This document shows positions 16,542-24,776 of a DNA stretch of 49,991 nucleotides, piece after piece. The first letter of the stretch is position 1; each line of letters opens with the position of its first letter. The notes under the pieces are model-generated. The model made no database searches and had not been told where the DNA came from. It saw only the letters and a program-made list of their open reading frames with translations. This DNA is from an uncultured Solobacterium sp. (GTDB taxonomy: Bacteria > Bacillota_I > Bacilli_A > Erysipelotrichales > Erysipelotrichaceae): the NCBI GenBank assembly GCA_900543035.1, contig UQPV01000013.1:1-49991 (forward strand). The letters run 5' to 3'. The translations under genes and the position numbers were made by a program.

Positions 16542-17738
16542 ATGAATTTCGTTTTTGTTTCGCCGAACTTTCCGGAAAATTACTGGATGTTCTGTCGCGG
16601 CCTGAAGCGGCACGGCGCCACGGTGCTCGCGATCGTCGACTGTCCTTATGACAGCCTGCGCCGGGAGCTTCGTGAATATATCGACGACTGCTATGTCGTC
16701 TCCTCGATGGAAAACTACGACGAGATGGTCCGCGCCATGGGCTATTTCACCTACCGCTACGGCAAGATCGACTGGGTGGAATCCAACAACGAATACTGGC
16801 TTTCGCTCGATGCCCGGCTGCGTCAGGACTTTCACATCACGACCGGCATCACCATCGATCGCATCGCGGACTTTCAGTCCAAATCCCGCATGAAGCATTT
16901 CTATGCGCAGGCAGGCATTCCCTGTGCCCGCTGGCAGATGGCCGGCAGCATCGATGACGCGCTCGGCTTCGCGCAGCGCTATGGCTATCCCCTCATCTGC
17001 AAGCCGGATGTCGGCGTAGGCGCCTCAAACACGCATAAGCTGCATGATGAGCAAGAGCTGCGCGCGCTGTTTGCGCAGGGATTCAGCGAAGCGATGATCC
17101 TGGAGGAATATGTGCCTGGTGACTGCTTCACCTTCGATGGCATCGCCAACAGCCGCAAGGAAGTGCAGTTTGCGACATCCCATCACTATGTGGGCTCCAT
17201 CATGGAGTCGGTCAACACATCGGACAGCATCGGCTGTTATTCGCTCATCGACATCCCGCAGGAGATCATGGACATCGGCACCCGCTGCGTGCAGGCCTTC
17301 GATACCCGCAGCCGCTTCTTCCACTTCGAGTTTTTCCGGCTGCGCGAAGACCGTGAGGGACTGGGCGCTGCAGGCGATATCCTCGGCCTGGAAGTCAACA
17401 TGCGCCCGCCGGGCGGCTTCCTGCCTGATATGATCAATTACGCCAACGATCTGGATATTTACGACATCTGGGCTTCGGTCATGATCAATGACAGTGTGCT
17501 GATCGAACCGCACCGCCGCCGCAGCTGCGCGTTTGCCGGGCGCCGGGACAATGTGCGCTATGCCCACAGCGATTTTGAGATCAGCAACCGCTACCACGAT
17601 CAGCTCAAGATGATGCAGCGGCTCCCTGCCGCCCTGGCCAGCGCCATGGGCGATACCGTCAGCGTCGCGCTCTTCGATACGATGGATGAGGTCTGCGAAT
17701 TCTTCCATTACGCCTTGGAAAAGAAGGTGGAAGGATGA
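16542..17738 (+). CDS. ATP-grasp domain ligase, substrate unknown
   Basis: 398 residues from ATG 16542 (MNFVFVSPNFPENYWMFC), which has AAAGGTGG upstream; ATG 16530 abuts that site. An N-terminal pre-ATP-grasp Rossmann-like domain (1-105) is followed by the ATP-grasp core: SKSRMKHFYAQAGIPCA near 115, PLICKPDVGVGAS near 150-162 (ATP-binding Lys), ILEEYVPGDCF near 188, FHFEFFRLR near 265 and GLEVNMRPPGG near 288 (Mg-binding Glu/Asn). Such enzymes join a carboxylate to an amine or other nucleophile through an acyl phosphate. First gene of a tight run with HAD, esterase and phosphoesterase genes (ATGA overlap with the next). Product not recognised. Confidence 0.8.
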   Translation: MNFVFVSPNFPENYWMFCRGLKRHGATVLAIVDCPYDSLRRELREYIDDCYVVSSMENYDEMVRAMGYFTYRYGKIDWVESNNEYWLSLDARLRQDFHITTGITIDRIADFQSKSRMKHFYAQAGIPCARWQMAGSIDDALGFAQRYGYPLICKPDVGVGASNTHKLHDEQELRALFAQGFSEAMILEEYVPGDCFTFDGIANSRKEVQFATSHHYVGSIMESVNTSDSIGCYSLIDIPQEIMDIGTRCVQAFDTRSRFFHFEFFRLREDREGLGAAGDILGLEVNMRPPGGFLPDMINYANDLDIYDIWASVMINDSVLIEPHRRRSCAFAGRRDNVRYAHSDFEISNRYHDQLKMMQRLPAALASAMGDTVSVALFDTMDEVCEFFHYALEKKVEG

Positions 17739-18394
17739 ACGCCGTCATCTTTGACATGGACGGCACGCTGTTTGATACCGAGCGTGTCTATCAGGGCATC
17801 TGGCGTCAGTTGGGCAGAGAGTTCGATCTGCCCGTCAGCGACGCCTTCCTGCGCGATCTGGCCGGCTGTGACTGGGCCAGCGCCCGTCCTGTGTTCGCCC
17901 GCTACTTCCCTGCCGACTTTCCGCTGGAGGCCGTGAAGGCCCGTCAGCATCTGCTCATCATCCAGCGCCAGCAGCAGGGCATGCCGCTGAAGAAGGGATT
18001 CCATGAGATCCTGCGCTTCCTGCATGCGCATCATGTCCCGATGGGCATCGCCACTTCTTCCATGCCGGACATCGTGAAGACAAACCTGGAGCACGCGCAG
18101 GCCAGACATTATTTCCAGACGATCGTGACCGGGTATGACAGCGATGTCGCGCATGGCAAGCCGGCACCGGACATCTATCAGTGCGCCGCTGCCCGCCTGC
18201 ATACGACGCCTGCGCAATGCGTCGTCGTGGAAGATTCGCCCAGCGGCGTTCGCGCCGCCCATGCGGCCGGCGCCATGACCGCGCTCATTCCCGATGTCGC
18301 CGCCCTCAGCCCAGAAGAGAGAATGATGGCCAGATGGATCGTCAGCAGCCTGGATCAGCTCATCCCGATATTGCGCGAGGAGATGGGCCTATGA
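17735..18394 (+). CDS. HAD-superfamily phosphatase/phosphoglucomutase-like
   Basis: A 219-residue subfamily IA HAD enzyme. Motif I is FDMDGTLFDTE with nucleophile D7 and acid/base D9, the four-helix cap covers about 15-85, motif II is the TSS in GIATSS, motif III is the Lys in AHGKPAPDIY, and motif IV is VVVEDSPSGVRAA. The cap resembles beta-phosphoglucomutase and sugar-phosphate phosphatases. It overlaps both neighbours by 4 nt, which argues that it acts in the same pathway as the ATP-grasp protein. Substrate unknown. Confidence 0.85.
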   Translation: MNAVIFDMDGTLFDTERVYQGIWRQLGREFDLPVSDAFLRDLAGCDWASARPVFARYFPADFPLEAVKARQHLLIIQRQQQGMPLKKGFHEILRFLHAHHVPMGIATSSMPDIVKTNLEHAQARHYFQTIVTGYDSDVAHGKPAPDIYQCAAARLHTTPAQCVVVEDSPSGVRAAHAAGAMTALIPDVAALSPEERMMARWIVSSLDQLIPILREEMGL

Positions 18395-19143
18395 TCTTCA
18401 AGAAAGAAGTGTGGATCACTCCTTATCAGATGAACCGCAGGCTGCACATCTATGTGCCGCAGCGAGCGATGGAGGAAGGACGCCGCTGCCCGGTGCTCTA
18501 TATGTTTGACGGACACAACCTGTTTGAAGACCAGGAAGCCACTTATGGCAAGAGCTGGGGCCTGAAGGACTACCTGGATCACAGCGGCCTGCCGCTCATC
18601 GTGGTGGGCATGGAATGCAACCACGAGGGCAACAGCCGCCTCGTCGAATACAGCCCATATACCTTTACCGACCATCAGTTCGGCACGATCGCCGGCAGCG
18701 GCAGACAGATGATGCGCTGGGTGGTCGAAGAGCTCAAGCCGCTCATTGATCGGGAGCTGCCTACGCTGACTTCCCGCAAAGACACCTGGATCGCGGGCAG
18801 CTCCATGGGCGGGCTGATGTCCCTGTATACGATCACCGCCCACAATGACACCTTTTCCAAGGCAGCCTGTCTCTCCCCTTACCTGTTTCCGGTGCGCAAA
18901 GACATGGAGAGAGAATGCCGCCGGCCGATCGATCCGGATACCCGTGTCTATCTTTCCTGGGGCAGCAGCGAGACCCGCAGCAAACGCTCGCTCAGCTGGA
19001 TCTCAAAGACCAATCTGGAGATGGCCAACCTGCTCAATGCCGCAGGGGCCCGCGTGCACCTGAACCTGGTCTTAGGCGGGACGCATTGCGAGGCCTGCTG
19101 GGAAAAAGAGATCCCGGTGTTCCTGCGCTTCTTTCTGGAGTGA
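18391..19143 (+). CDS. Esterase D/Fes-type alpha/beta hydrolase
   Basis: 250 residues from ATG 18391, overlapping the HAD stop (ATGA); longer upstream frame is a shadow. Signature of the putative esterase family: a beta-rich start (WITPYQMNRRLHIYVP), PVLYMFDGHNLFED near 34-47, the nucleophile elbow AGSSMGG with S138, and a C-terminal His in LGGTHCEACWEKE near 232. Family members hydrolyse esters or thioesters (S-formylglutathione, enterobactin, feruloyl esters). No signal peptide, so cytoplasmic. It is the third gene of the unknown operon. Confidence 0.83.
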   Translation: MIFKKEVWITPYQMNRRLHIYVPQRAMEEGRRCPVLYMFDGHNLFEDQEATYGKSWGLKDYLDHSGLPLIVVGMECNHEGNSRLVEYSPYTFTDHQFGTIAGSGRQMMRWVVEELKPLIDRELPTLTSRKDTWIAGSSMGGLMSLYTITAHNDTFSKAACLSPYLFPVRKDMERECRRPIDPDTRVYLSWGSSETRSKRSLSWISKTNLEMANLLNAAGARVHLNLVLGGTHCEACWEKEIPVFLRFFLE

Positions 19144-19144
19144 T

Positions 19145-20236
19145 ATGGACCGCAGCGTCAACATACGAGCGCTGTCCCTGCGGCCGGGGCAGCGGCTGAT
19201 CGCCGTCTCTGATATCCATGGAAACCTGCGGCTGTTCGACAAGCTCCTCGATCAGGTCCGCTACACGCCTGGATCAGATGTGCTGGTGCTGGCCGGCGAC
19301 CTCATCGAAAAAGGGCCGCAGAGCCTGGACACCTTACGTTTCATCATGGAGCTGAGCAAGACGCCCGGCGTATACGCGCTCATGGGCAACTGCGATTTTG
19401 TCTGCAAGAACATCTGGCACCGATATAACCTGCGCTTTCTCCATCAGGTGCTCCTGCAGCGCAAAGCGAGCATCCTGCATGAGATGGCCGATGCCCTGCA
19501 TGTCTCGATCGACGCCCATACCGACATGGAACGCTTCTGCGATCTGCTGCACCAGCACTATGCAGAAGAGCTTTCCTGGGTGGATGCCCTGCCGCAGGTC
19601 GTTTATGATGACAGCTGCATCTTCGCCCATGCCGGCATCATGAACGAAACGGACTTCGGCAGCGACTTCCGCGAAGTGATGACCTATCCGCATTTCATGC
19701 TTCACGCGCCGGAATTCACCCGCTGGGTCATCGTCGGCCATATGCCGGTCAGCGAATATTGTCACGACATCGCGCGCTTTCACCCGCTCGTCGATGCGCG
19801 CAGGCACATCATCTCCATCGACGGCGGCAATGCCGTCAAGCACGCCGGACAGCTCAATGCCCTGATCATGCGCGATGGATCGATCAGCTGGGAGAGCGTT
19901 GACGAACTGCCCTGCGTGCGCGCAGCGCGGGACATCGCCCCGCCCAACCGCGATCCATTGTTCATCACATGGCGGGAAAGCGCCATCCGGGTCCTGAAGC
20001 ATGGTGAAGACGCTGATTTCTGCGAACATCTCGCCAGCGGCAGGAAGCTGTGGATCGCCCATGAGTTCATCCATGCGGGCAAGGATGATCAGCTGTGCGC
20101 CGATGACTTCACCAGCTATCAGATGCCGCTTCAGCGCGGTGAGCAGGTCTCGCTGGTCCGCCGCTATGAACGCTTCTCCATCATCAAAAAAGACGGGATC
20201 CTGGGATGGTGCCGCAATGCGGACCTCATCCCGTGA
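19145..20236 (+). CDS. Calcineurin-like metallophosphoesterase with C-terminal extension
   Basis: 363 residues, starting 1 nt after the esterase stop. The PPP-type metal motifs are in order: VSDIHGN (D23, H25), LAGDLIEKGP, MGNCD in place of GNHE, FAHAGI and IVGHMPV, then SIDGGNA. The catalytic part ends near 260. A C-terminal region of about 100 residues closes with an SH3-like stretch (RGEQVSLVRRYERFSIIKKDGILGWCRNADL). Related proteins are bacterial Ser/Thr phosphatases and Ap4A hydrolases. As last gene of the operon it could remove phosphate or pyrophosphate from a pathway product. Exact substrate unknown. Confidence 0.82.
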   Translation: MDRSVNIRALSLRPGQRLIAVSDIHGNLRLFDKLLDQVRYTPGSDVLVLAGDLIEKGPQSLDTLRFIMELSKTPGVYALMGNCDFVCKNIWHRYNLRFLHQVLLQRKASILHEMADALHVSIDAHTDMERFCDLLHQHYAEELSWVDALPQVVYDDSCIFAHAGIMNETDFGSDFREVMTYPHFMLHAPEFTRWVIVGHMPVSEYCHDIARFHPLVDARRHIISIDGGNAVKHAGQLNALIMRDGSISWESVDELPCVRAARDIAPPNRDPLFITWRESAIRVLKHGEDADFCEHLASGRKLWIAHEFIHAGKDDQLCADDFTSYQMPLQRGEQVSLVRRYERFSIIKKDGILGWCRNADLIP

Positions 20237-20246
20237 TCCCGTTTTT
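20193..20246 (+). terminator. Terminator of the ATP-grasp/HAD/esterase/phosphoesterase operon
   Basis: ACGGGATC (20193-20200) pairs with GATCCCGT (20235-20242) and GGGATG (20203-20208) with CATCCC (20227-20232), followed by Ts. The hairpin starts inside the last codons of the phosphoesterase and separates it from the convergent threonine aldolase gene. Confidence 0.7.
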
Positions 20247-20249
20247 CGA

Positions 20250-21281
20250 TCATGGATGCAGATAACGGCTGACTGCCTGATTGAATACCCGGACCGCTTT
20301 CTCCGAAGTATCCCATGAAGTGACGATGCGGATCGCTGTATGCCGCTCATCCACCTTTTCCCATGTGCCAAGCTCAAACTGGCCTGACAGCTTCTTCAGC
20401 ACATCATCCGCGAAGATCGGAAAGATCTGATTGGTCGCTGACTCGATGAGCATCTGTACGCCTTCCGCCTTCAGATGCGCGGCGATCTTCTGCGCCGCCG
20501 CATTGGCATGCATGGCATTGCGCCAATATAAGTCTGAAGAAAAGAGCACTTCGAACTGGATGCCCAGCAGCCTGCCCTTGGCAAGCATGCCGCCATTCTG
20601 CTTGATGTGATAGCGGAAATCCGGCTTCAGCTCATCATTGAGGATCACCAGCGCCTCACCGAACAGCGCGCCGTTCTTCGTCCCGCCGATATAGAACACA
20701 TCGCACAGCTTGGCCATCTCCTTGAGCGTCAGATCATTGCCCTGCGCGCACAGCGCATTGCCCAGCCTTGCGCCGTCCACGAACAGATACAGGCCAAGGC
20801 GGCGGCACAGCTTCCAGATGTCGCTGAGCTCCTGTTTCGTATAAAACGTGCCTAGCTCCGTCGCATTGGAAAGATAGACCATCTTCGGCTTTACCATATG
20901 CTCATCGGTATGCTTCTTCACGGCCTGCTCGATATCCGAACAGCGCACCTTTCCATCGTCTGCACGCAGCGCGATCACCTTATGCCCGCTGTTTTCTACG
21001 GCGCCGGTCTCATGCACGTTGATGTGCCCGGTGTCTGCGCAGATCACTGCCTCATGCGGCCGCAGCGCCGCCGCGATGAGCGTCTTGTTGCACTGGGTGC
21101 CGCCCACCAGAAAATGGACGTCTGCCTTGCGTGTTCCGCACGCCTTGCGGATGAGCTCTGCCGCCTGCTCGCAATGCGCATCCAGGCCATAGCCCGGCGT
21201 CTGCGTATGGTTGGTCTCGATCATCGCCCGCAGGATCTCATCGCAGGCGCCTTCACTGTAATCATTCACAAAAGAAATCAT
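20250..21281 (-). CDS. Low-specificity L-threonine aldolase family PLP enzyme
   Basis: 343 residues from ATG 21281 (MISFVNDYSEGACDEILRAM), with GGGGGAG 6 nt upstream; the long open frame beyond it is non-coding. It would split threonine or a related beta-hydroxy amino acid to glycine and an aldehyde. PLP lysine K202 sits in YIGGTKNGALFGEAL, with LYLFVDGARLGNALCA supplying the PLP Asp and NHTQTPGYGLD the N-terminal substrate region. Convergent with the phosphoesterase and divergent from the M42 peptidase. No biosynthetic partners adjoin it. Confidence 0.9.
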   Translation of the reverse strand: MISFVNDYSEGACDEILRAMIETNHTQTPGYGLDAHCEQAAELIRKACGTRKADVHFLVGGTQCNKTLIAAALRPHEAVICADTGHINVHETGAVENSGHKVIALRADDGKVRCSDIEQAVKKHTDEHMVKPKMVYLSNATELGTFYTKQELSDIWKLCRRLGLYLFVDGARLGNALCAQGNDLTLKEMAKLCDVFYIGGTKNGALFGEALVILNDELKPDFRYHIKQNGGMLAKGRLLGIQFEVLFSSDLYWRNAMHANAAAQKIAAHLKAEGVQMLIESATNQIFPIFADDVLKKLSGQFELGTWEKVDERHTAIRIVTSWDTSEKAVRVFNQAVSRYLHP

Positions 21282-21348
21282 GTCGTCTCCCCCTGTTCTC
21301 TGCCCTTTAGCATACCACATCTTCCTGTTTTTTTCACGTCCATGCGCA

Positions 21349-21377
21349 TTGTCAAGCCGAAAAGAAACAGGTATACT
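21349..21377 (+). promoter_or_regulatory. Sigma-A promoter of the M42 aminopeptidase gene
   Basis: TTGTCA (21349-21354), 17-nt spacer, TATACT (21372-21377), ending 18 nt before the ATG. Confidence 0.6.
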
Positions 21378-21395
21378 GGTACAGGAGATGATAAC

Positions 21396-22439
21396 ATGAA
21401 TCAAGATGAACGAAGAGAACTGCTCGCGTTTGCGCAGCGCCTGCTGGGCATCGATTCGCCCAGCGGATACACGATGCATGCCATGCAGTTTCTGCAGGAA
21501 GAAGCAGAAAAGCTCGGGTTTTCCTGCGTGCGCAGCGCCAAGGGCAACCTGATGGTCACGATCCCAGGCAAGGATCATGCGCAGGCCTGCGCGCTGAGCG
21601 CACACTGCGATACGCTGGGACTGATGGTCCGCTCGATCAAAGACAACGGCATGCTCGCCGTCACCAACATCGGCGGCCCGACCCTGCCTACGCTGGATTC
21701 CGCATACTGCCGCATCCATACCCGTGAGGAAAAGACATATACCGGAACGATCCTGTGCACGGCCGCAGCCAAACATGTGCATGAAGAAGCGTCCACGCTG
21801 GCCCGCACGCTGGATACGCTGGAGGTGCGCATCGATGAAGTGGTCAGGACCAAGGAAGATGTGCAGAGGCTGGGCATCGCCAACGGCGATATCATCGCGA
21901 TCGATCCGAAGACCTGTGTCACGGACAGCGGCTTCATCAAGTCACGCTTCCTCGATGACAAGATCAGCGTAGCCTGCCTGTTTGCCGTGCTCAGACACCT
22001 GCATGCGCATCCGCTGCCGCTGAAGAAGGATGTGATCGTGATCTTCAGCAGCTATGAGGAGGTCGGTCATGGCGCATCCTTCATCCCTGAGCACGTCGAA
22101 GAGATGATCTCTGTGGATATGGGCTGCATCGGCCTGGATCTGGCATGCACGGAATATGATGTCAGCATCTGCGCCAAGGACAGCAGCGGGCCGTATGACT
22201 ACACGCTGACCTCGACGCTCATCGCGCTGGCCAAACAGGAACAGCTGCCCTATGCCGTCGACATTTACCCGATGTACAGCTCTGATGTCAGCGCTGCGCT
22301 GCGCGGAGGAAACAATATCCGCGGCGCGCTCATCGGTCCCGGTGTCCACGCCTCCCATGGCATGGAACGCACCCACATCGAAGCGCTGGATGCCACCGTA
22401 TCCCTCATCCTCGCCTACCTGCGCACCCTGTGCGCCTGA
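21396..22439 (+). CDS. M42-family metalloaminopeptidase
   Basis: 347 residues from ATG 21396, 8 nt after GGAG and directly downstream of its promoter. Two-metal peptidase residues are visible: H in LSAHCDTLGLM, the bridging D in SRFLDDKIS, the EE pair in SSYEEVGHGA (catalytic Glu), D in SVDMGC, and H in HASHGMERTH near the end. The inserted PDZ-like domain (about 70-170) is where this family assembles into large tetrahedral dodecamers that trim oligopeptides. It stands alone, with its own promoter and terminator. Confidence 0.9.
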   Translation: MNQDERRELLAFAQRLLGIDSPSGYTMHAMQFLQEEAEKLGFSCVRSAKGNLMVTIPGKDHAQACALSAHCDTLGLMVRSIKDNGMLAVTNIGGPTLPTLDSAYCRIHTREEKTYTGTILCTAAAKHVHEEASTLARTLDTLEVRIDEVVRTKEDVQRLGIANGDIIAIDPKTCVTDSGFIKSRFLDDKISVACLFAVLRHLHAHPLPLKKDVIVIFSSYEEVGHGASFIPEHVEEMISVDMGCIGLDLACTEYDVSICAKDSSGPYDYTLTSTLIALAKQEQLPYAVDIYPMYSSDVSAALRGGNNIRGALIGPGVHASHGMERTHIEALDATVSLILAYLRTLCA

Positions 22440-22491
22440 TCCTTTATCCAAAAGAGCGAAGATCGATCTGATCCCGATCAGGCAACAGGCA

Positions 22492-22524
22492 ATGGCCGCA
22501 CATGGTGTGCGGCCATCTTTTTTT
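22492..22524 (+). terminator. Terminator of the M42 aminopeptidase gene
   Basis: ATGGCCGCAC-ATGGT-GTGCGGCCAT, a perfect 10-bp stem, followed by CTTTTTTT. The T run touches the stop codon of the convergent ABC ATPase gene. Confidence 0.85.
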
Positions 22525-23170
22525 ATGCGCGCTTCATCCTCTCCAGATGATAGACATGATCTGCCTGATGAGAGACCTCAGCGGAATGGGTGACGATGAT
22601 GATGCACCTTCCGGCCTCTCGCAGCCGCAGGAAGATATCCATGATCTCATCCCGGGTATGCGCGTCGAGATTGCCGGTCGGCTCATCAGCGAGGATCACG
22701 GAAGGGTCGTAGCTGAGCGATCGGGCGATCGCCACACGCTGCTGCTGTCCGCCGGACAGACGCAGCACACGGCGGTTCATCTCCTCGTCGCTGAGCCCCA
22801 TATCGGCCAGCAGCGCACGGGCGCGCTCCCGCCGTCCTCTGCGGTACATGCCGGAGATCTCCATGGACAGCTCGACATTTTCCAGCGCGGTCAGCTTCGT
22901 GAGCAGGTTGTAATGCTGGAAGATGATGCCCGCATCATGACTGCGGTAGTCATACATGTTCATCTGTCTCAGGCTCTTTCCCTGATAGAGGATATCTCCA
23001 TCCTGAATGGCGGTCAGTCCGCTCATCAGCGAGAGCAGCGTCGTCTTGCCGGCGCCGGAAGGGCCGACGATAGCGTAACACGCGCCATCCTCAAACGTCA
23101 TGGAGACATCATTCAGCACCGGGGTCCGATCGTAAGCGTATGTGATGTGTTTCAATTCCAGTATGTTCAT
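22523..23170 (-). CDS. ABC transporter ATP-binding protein (LolD/MacB class)
   Basis: A 215-residue ABC ATPase. Walker A GPSGAGKTT (36-44), Q-loop IIFQHYNLLTKLTALENVELSM, signature LSGGQQQR near 138, Walker B VILADEPTGNLD and the switch His in IIVTHSAEV. The NLLTKLTALENVELSM and LDAHTRDEIM wording is typical of the LolD/MacB/FtsE group, which works with FtsX-like permeases to move substrates at the outer membrane face by a mechanotransmission cycle. It lies 14 nt after the permease gene and pairs with it. Confidence 0.93.
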   Translation of the reverse strand: MNILELKHITYAYDRTPVLNDVSMTFEDGACYAIVGPSGAGKTTLLSLMSGLTAIQDGDILYQGKSLRQMNMYDYRSHDAGIIFQHYNLLTKLTALENVELSMEISGMYRRGRRERARALLADMGLSDEEMNRRVLRLSGGQQQRVAIARSLSYDPSVILADEPTGNLDAHTRDEIMDIFLRLREAGRCIIIVTHSAEVSHQADHVYHLERMKRA

Positions 23171-23184
23171 GCGTATCCTCCTCT

Positions 23185-24663
23185 TCAGTCACGGTTGGCC
23201 AGGATGGTGAGCGGATCAAAGCGGAAGATCGAGATCAGCGTGGCCGAGCTGCTCAGGATGACCAGCACGAAGGCGATCCCGGCCATCTGCAGCAGGATGA
23301 TCGGATCGCTCGCCTCGCTCACGCTGCTCACCGCGCTCACCATTCCATCTGACGGCATCTCCGGTGCTTCCTCCTGCGGTTCTTCCATCTGCTGCATGTC
23401 CTGCCCTTCCTGATACCCAGGCATGCCCCCGCGGCCGAAATTGTCATCCATGCGCTGGGCACGCTGCGAGGAAGAAGCGATCTGTGTCTGCAGCAGCGCA
23501 TTGCTTGCCGGCACGCTGAGCACAGCGCCCGCGCCAAAGATGAGCAAGAGCGCGATGAGCGCGATCACCATGTTCTCGCAGAGGAACTGCATGGCGATCT
23601 TTCCTTTGCGCATGCCGATGGCGCACAGCACGCCGATCTCATATTTGCGTTCGCGGATGCTGAAGACATTGATGACGATCAGCACGACGACGCCGATGAG
23701 CAGGATGACGGCCAAGAACCAGAATGCGAAATTAGAGAGATTTTCTAACGGGATGAGGCTTTGCTCATAAGCATTGACATCGGTGGAGGAAATGGTGTAT
23801 GCCTCATCGAGCCCCAATTCCCTGCACTCGGCGTCGAACGCCTCATAGTCCGTCATCGTGGAAAATACATAGGTGCCGCTGAGCTGCGGGCTGAGCTGCG
23901 CATCTTCCGCCAGCTGCGCCAATGCGGCGTAGCTCATCAGGATCTGATTGGCGCTGACCACGCCCGGCCCCTGCATCATCGTGCTTTCCCGCTCATAGAT
24001 GCCGCTGACCGTAAGCGTGAGCTCCGCCGTGCCATCCTGATCCTGCAAGGTGATCTCATCGCCGACGCTGATGTCGTTGTACAGCGCAAGCTCTGAAGAG
24101 ATGACGCACGCCGGATCGCTTCCTCCTTCCGCGAACATGCTGCCCTCGCTGATCGACGCTGTGCCATCGATGAAGTCGCTCATGGCCTCATCGCTGCTAT
24201 AGCCGATCAGCGCAAAGCTGTCCGTGGACAGTCCTCCCGAAGGACCCGGACGCGATTCGCTCTGGCTCGAGGCAACGGCTTCCAGCTCGTCCGTACCTGC
24301 CATATACAATGTGCCGGTATAGGAGAAGGCACTGACTAAATCCGCCTGTGCATAAGTCTGCAGTTCCTCCAGCGTCAGCGACTGCAGCTCCTGCAGCTGT
24401 TCGCGCATGGCTTCACGATCGCCCTCCAGCGGCTGACCGCCTTCAGGCGGCTGTGCCTGCTCCATCATGCCGCGGCGGTCCGTTTCGATCGTCGCCGTGA
24501 TGTTGGTGATCGCCTCCATCGCCGTGCGCGAGCTGTCCGCCGCTTTCTGAATGCCCAGTCCGATACATGAGCAAAGCGCCAGTACGAAGAGGATCACGCC
24601 GATCAAGATCGAACGTCCCTTGCTGCGGCAGATGCTGCGTACGGCATGTTTTAAGATATACAT
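23185..24663 (-). CDS. ABC transporter permease, FtsX/MacB class
   Basis: A 492-residue MacB-type permease. One membrane helix lies at about 16-37 (SILIGVILFVLALCSCIGLG), then a large extracytoplasmic domain (about 40-310), and three helices follow at about 312-336, 356-385 and 455-482, between which sits an insert. Two parts are unusual: a Gln/Glu/Pro-rich start of the outer domain (EQAQPPEGGQPLEGDREAM) and a Met/Glu/Gln-rich acidic insert (GYQEGQDMQQMEEPQEEAPE) between the last helices. Likely exports or senses an amphipathic peptide or antibiotic with its ATPase; substrate unknown. No two-component system adjoins it. Confidence 0.88.
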   Translation of the reverse strand: MYILKHAVRSICRSKGRSILIGVILFVLALCSCIGLGIQKAADSSRTAMEAITNITATIETDRRGMMEQAQPPEGGQPLEGDREAMREQLQELQSLTLEELQTYAQADLVSAFSYTGTLYMAGTDELEAVASSQSESRPGPSGGLSTDSFALIGYSSDEAMSDFIDGTASISEGSMFAEGGSDPACVISSELALYNDISVGDEITLQDQDGTAELTLTVSGIYERESTMMQGPGVVSANQILMSYAALAQLAEDAQLSPQLSGTYVFSTMTDYEAFDAECRELGLDEAYTISSTDVNAYEQSLIPLENLSNFAFWFLAVILLIGVVVLIVINVFSIRERKYEIGVLCAIGMRKGKIAMQFLCENMVIALIALLLIFGAGAVLSVPASNALLQTQIASSSQRAQRMDDNFGRGGMPGYQEGQDMQQMEEPQEEAPEMPSDGMVSAVSSVSEASDPIILLQMAGIAFVLVILSSSATLISIFRFDPLTILANRD

Positions 24664-24687
24664 GTGTTTGTCCCCCTTATCTTCTGC

Positions 24688-24696
24688 ATTCTAACA
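24688..24696 (-). promoter_or_regulatory. Candidate extended -10 promoter of the ABC operon
   Basis: Minus-strand TGTTAGAAT, an extended -10 (TGN-TAGAAT), 24 nt before the permease start. No good -35 is visible. Confidence 0.3.
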
Positions 24697-24750
24697 TATC
24701 GGAATGAACCATATCTGTGTGGAAAGTGACGGCTGGATGAACAAAACCGT

Positions 24751-24776
24751 AAAAAAAACCGTACGCGAGGTACGGT
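24751..24776 (-). terminator. Terminator of the UvrD-like gene
   Basis: Minus-strand ACCGTAC-CTCGC-GTACGGT (perfect 7-bp stem) followed by seven or more Ts. It touches the stop codon of the UvrD-like gene and insulates the ABC operon. Confidence 0.85.

Noticed and set aside
22502..23413. 303-residue plus-strand open frame opposite the ABC ATPase
   Set aside because: Shadow of a gene with all ABC motifs; it also starts inside a terminator region.
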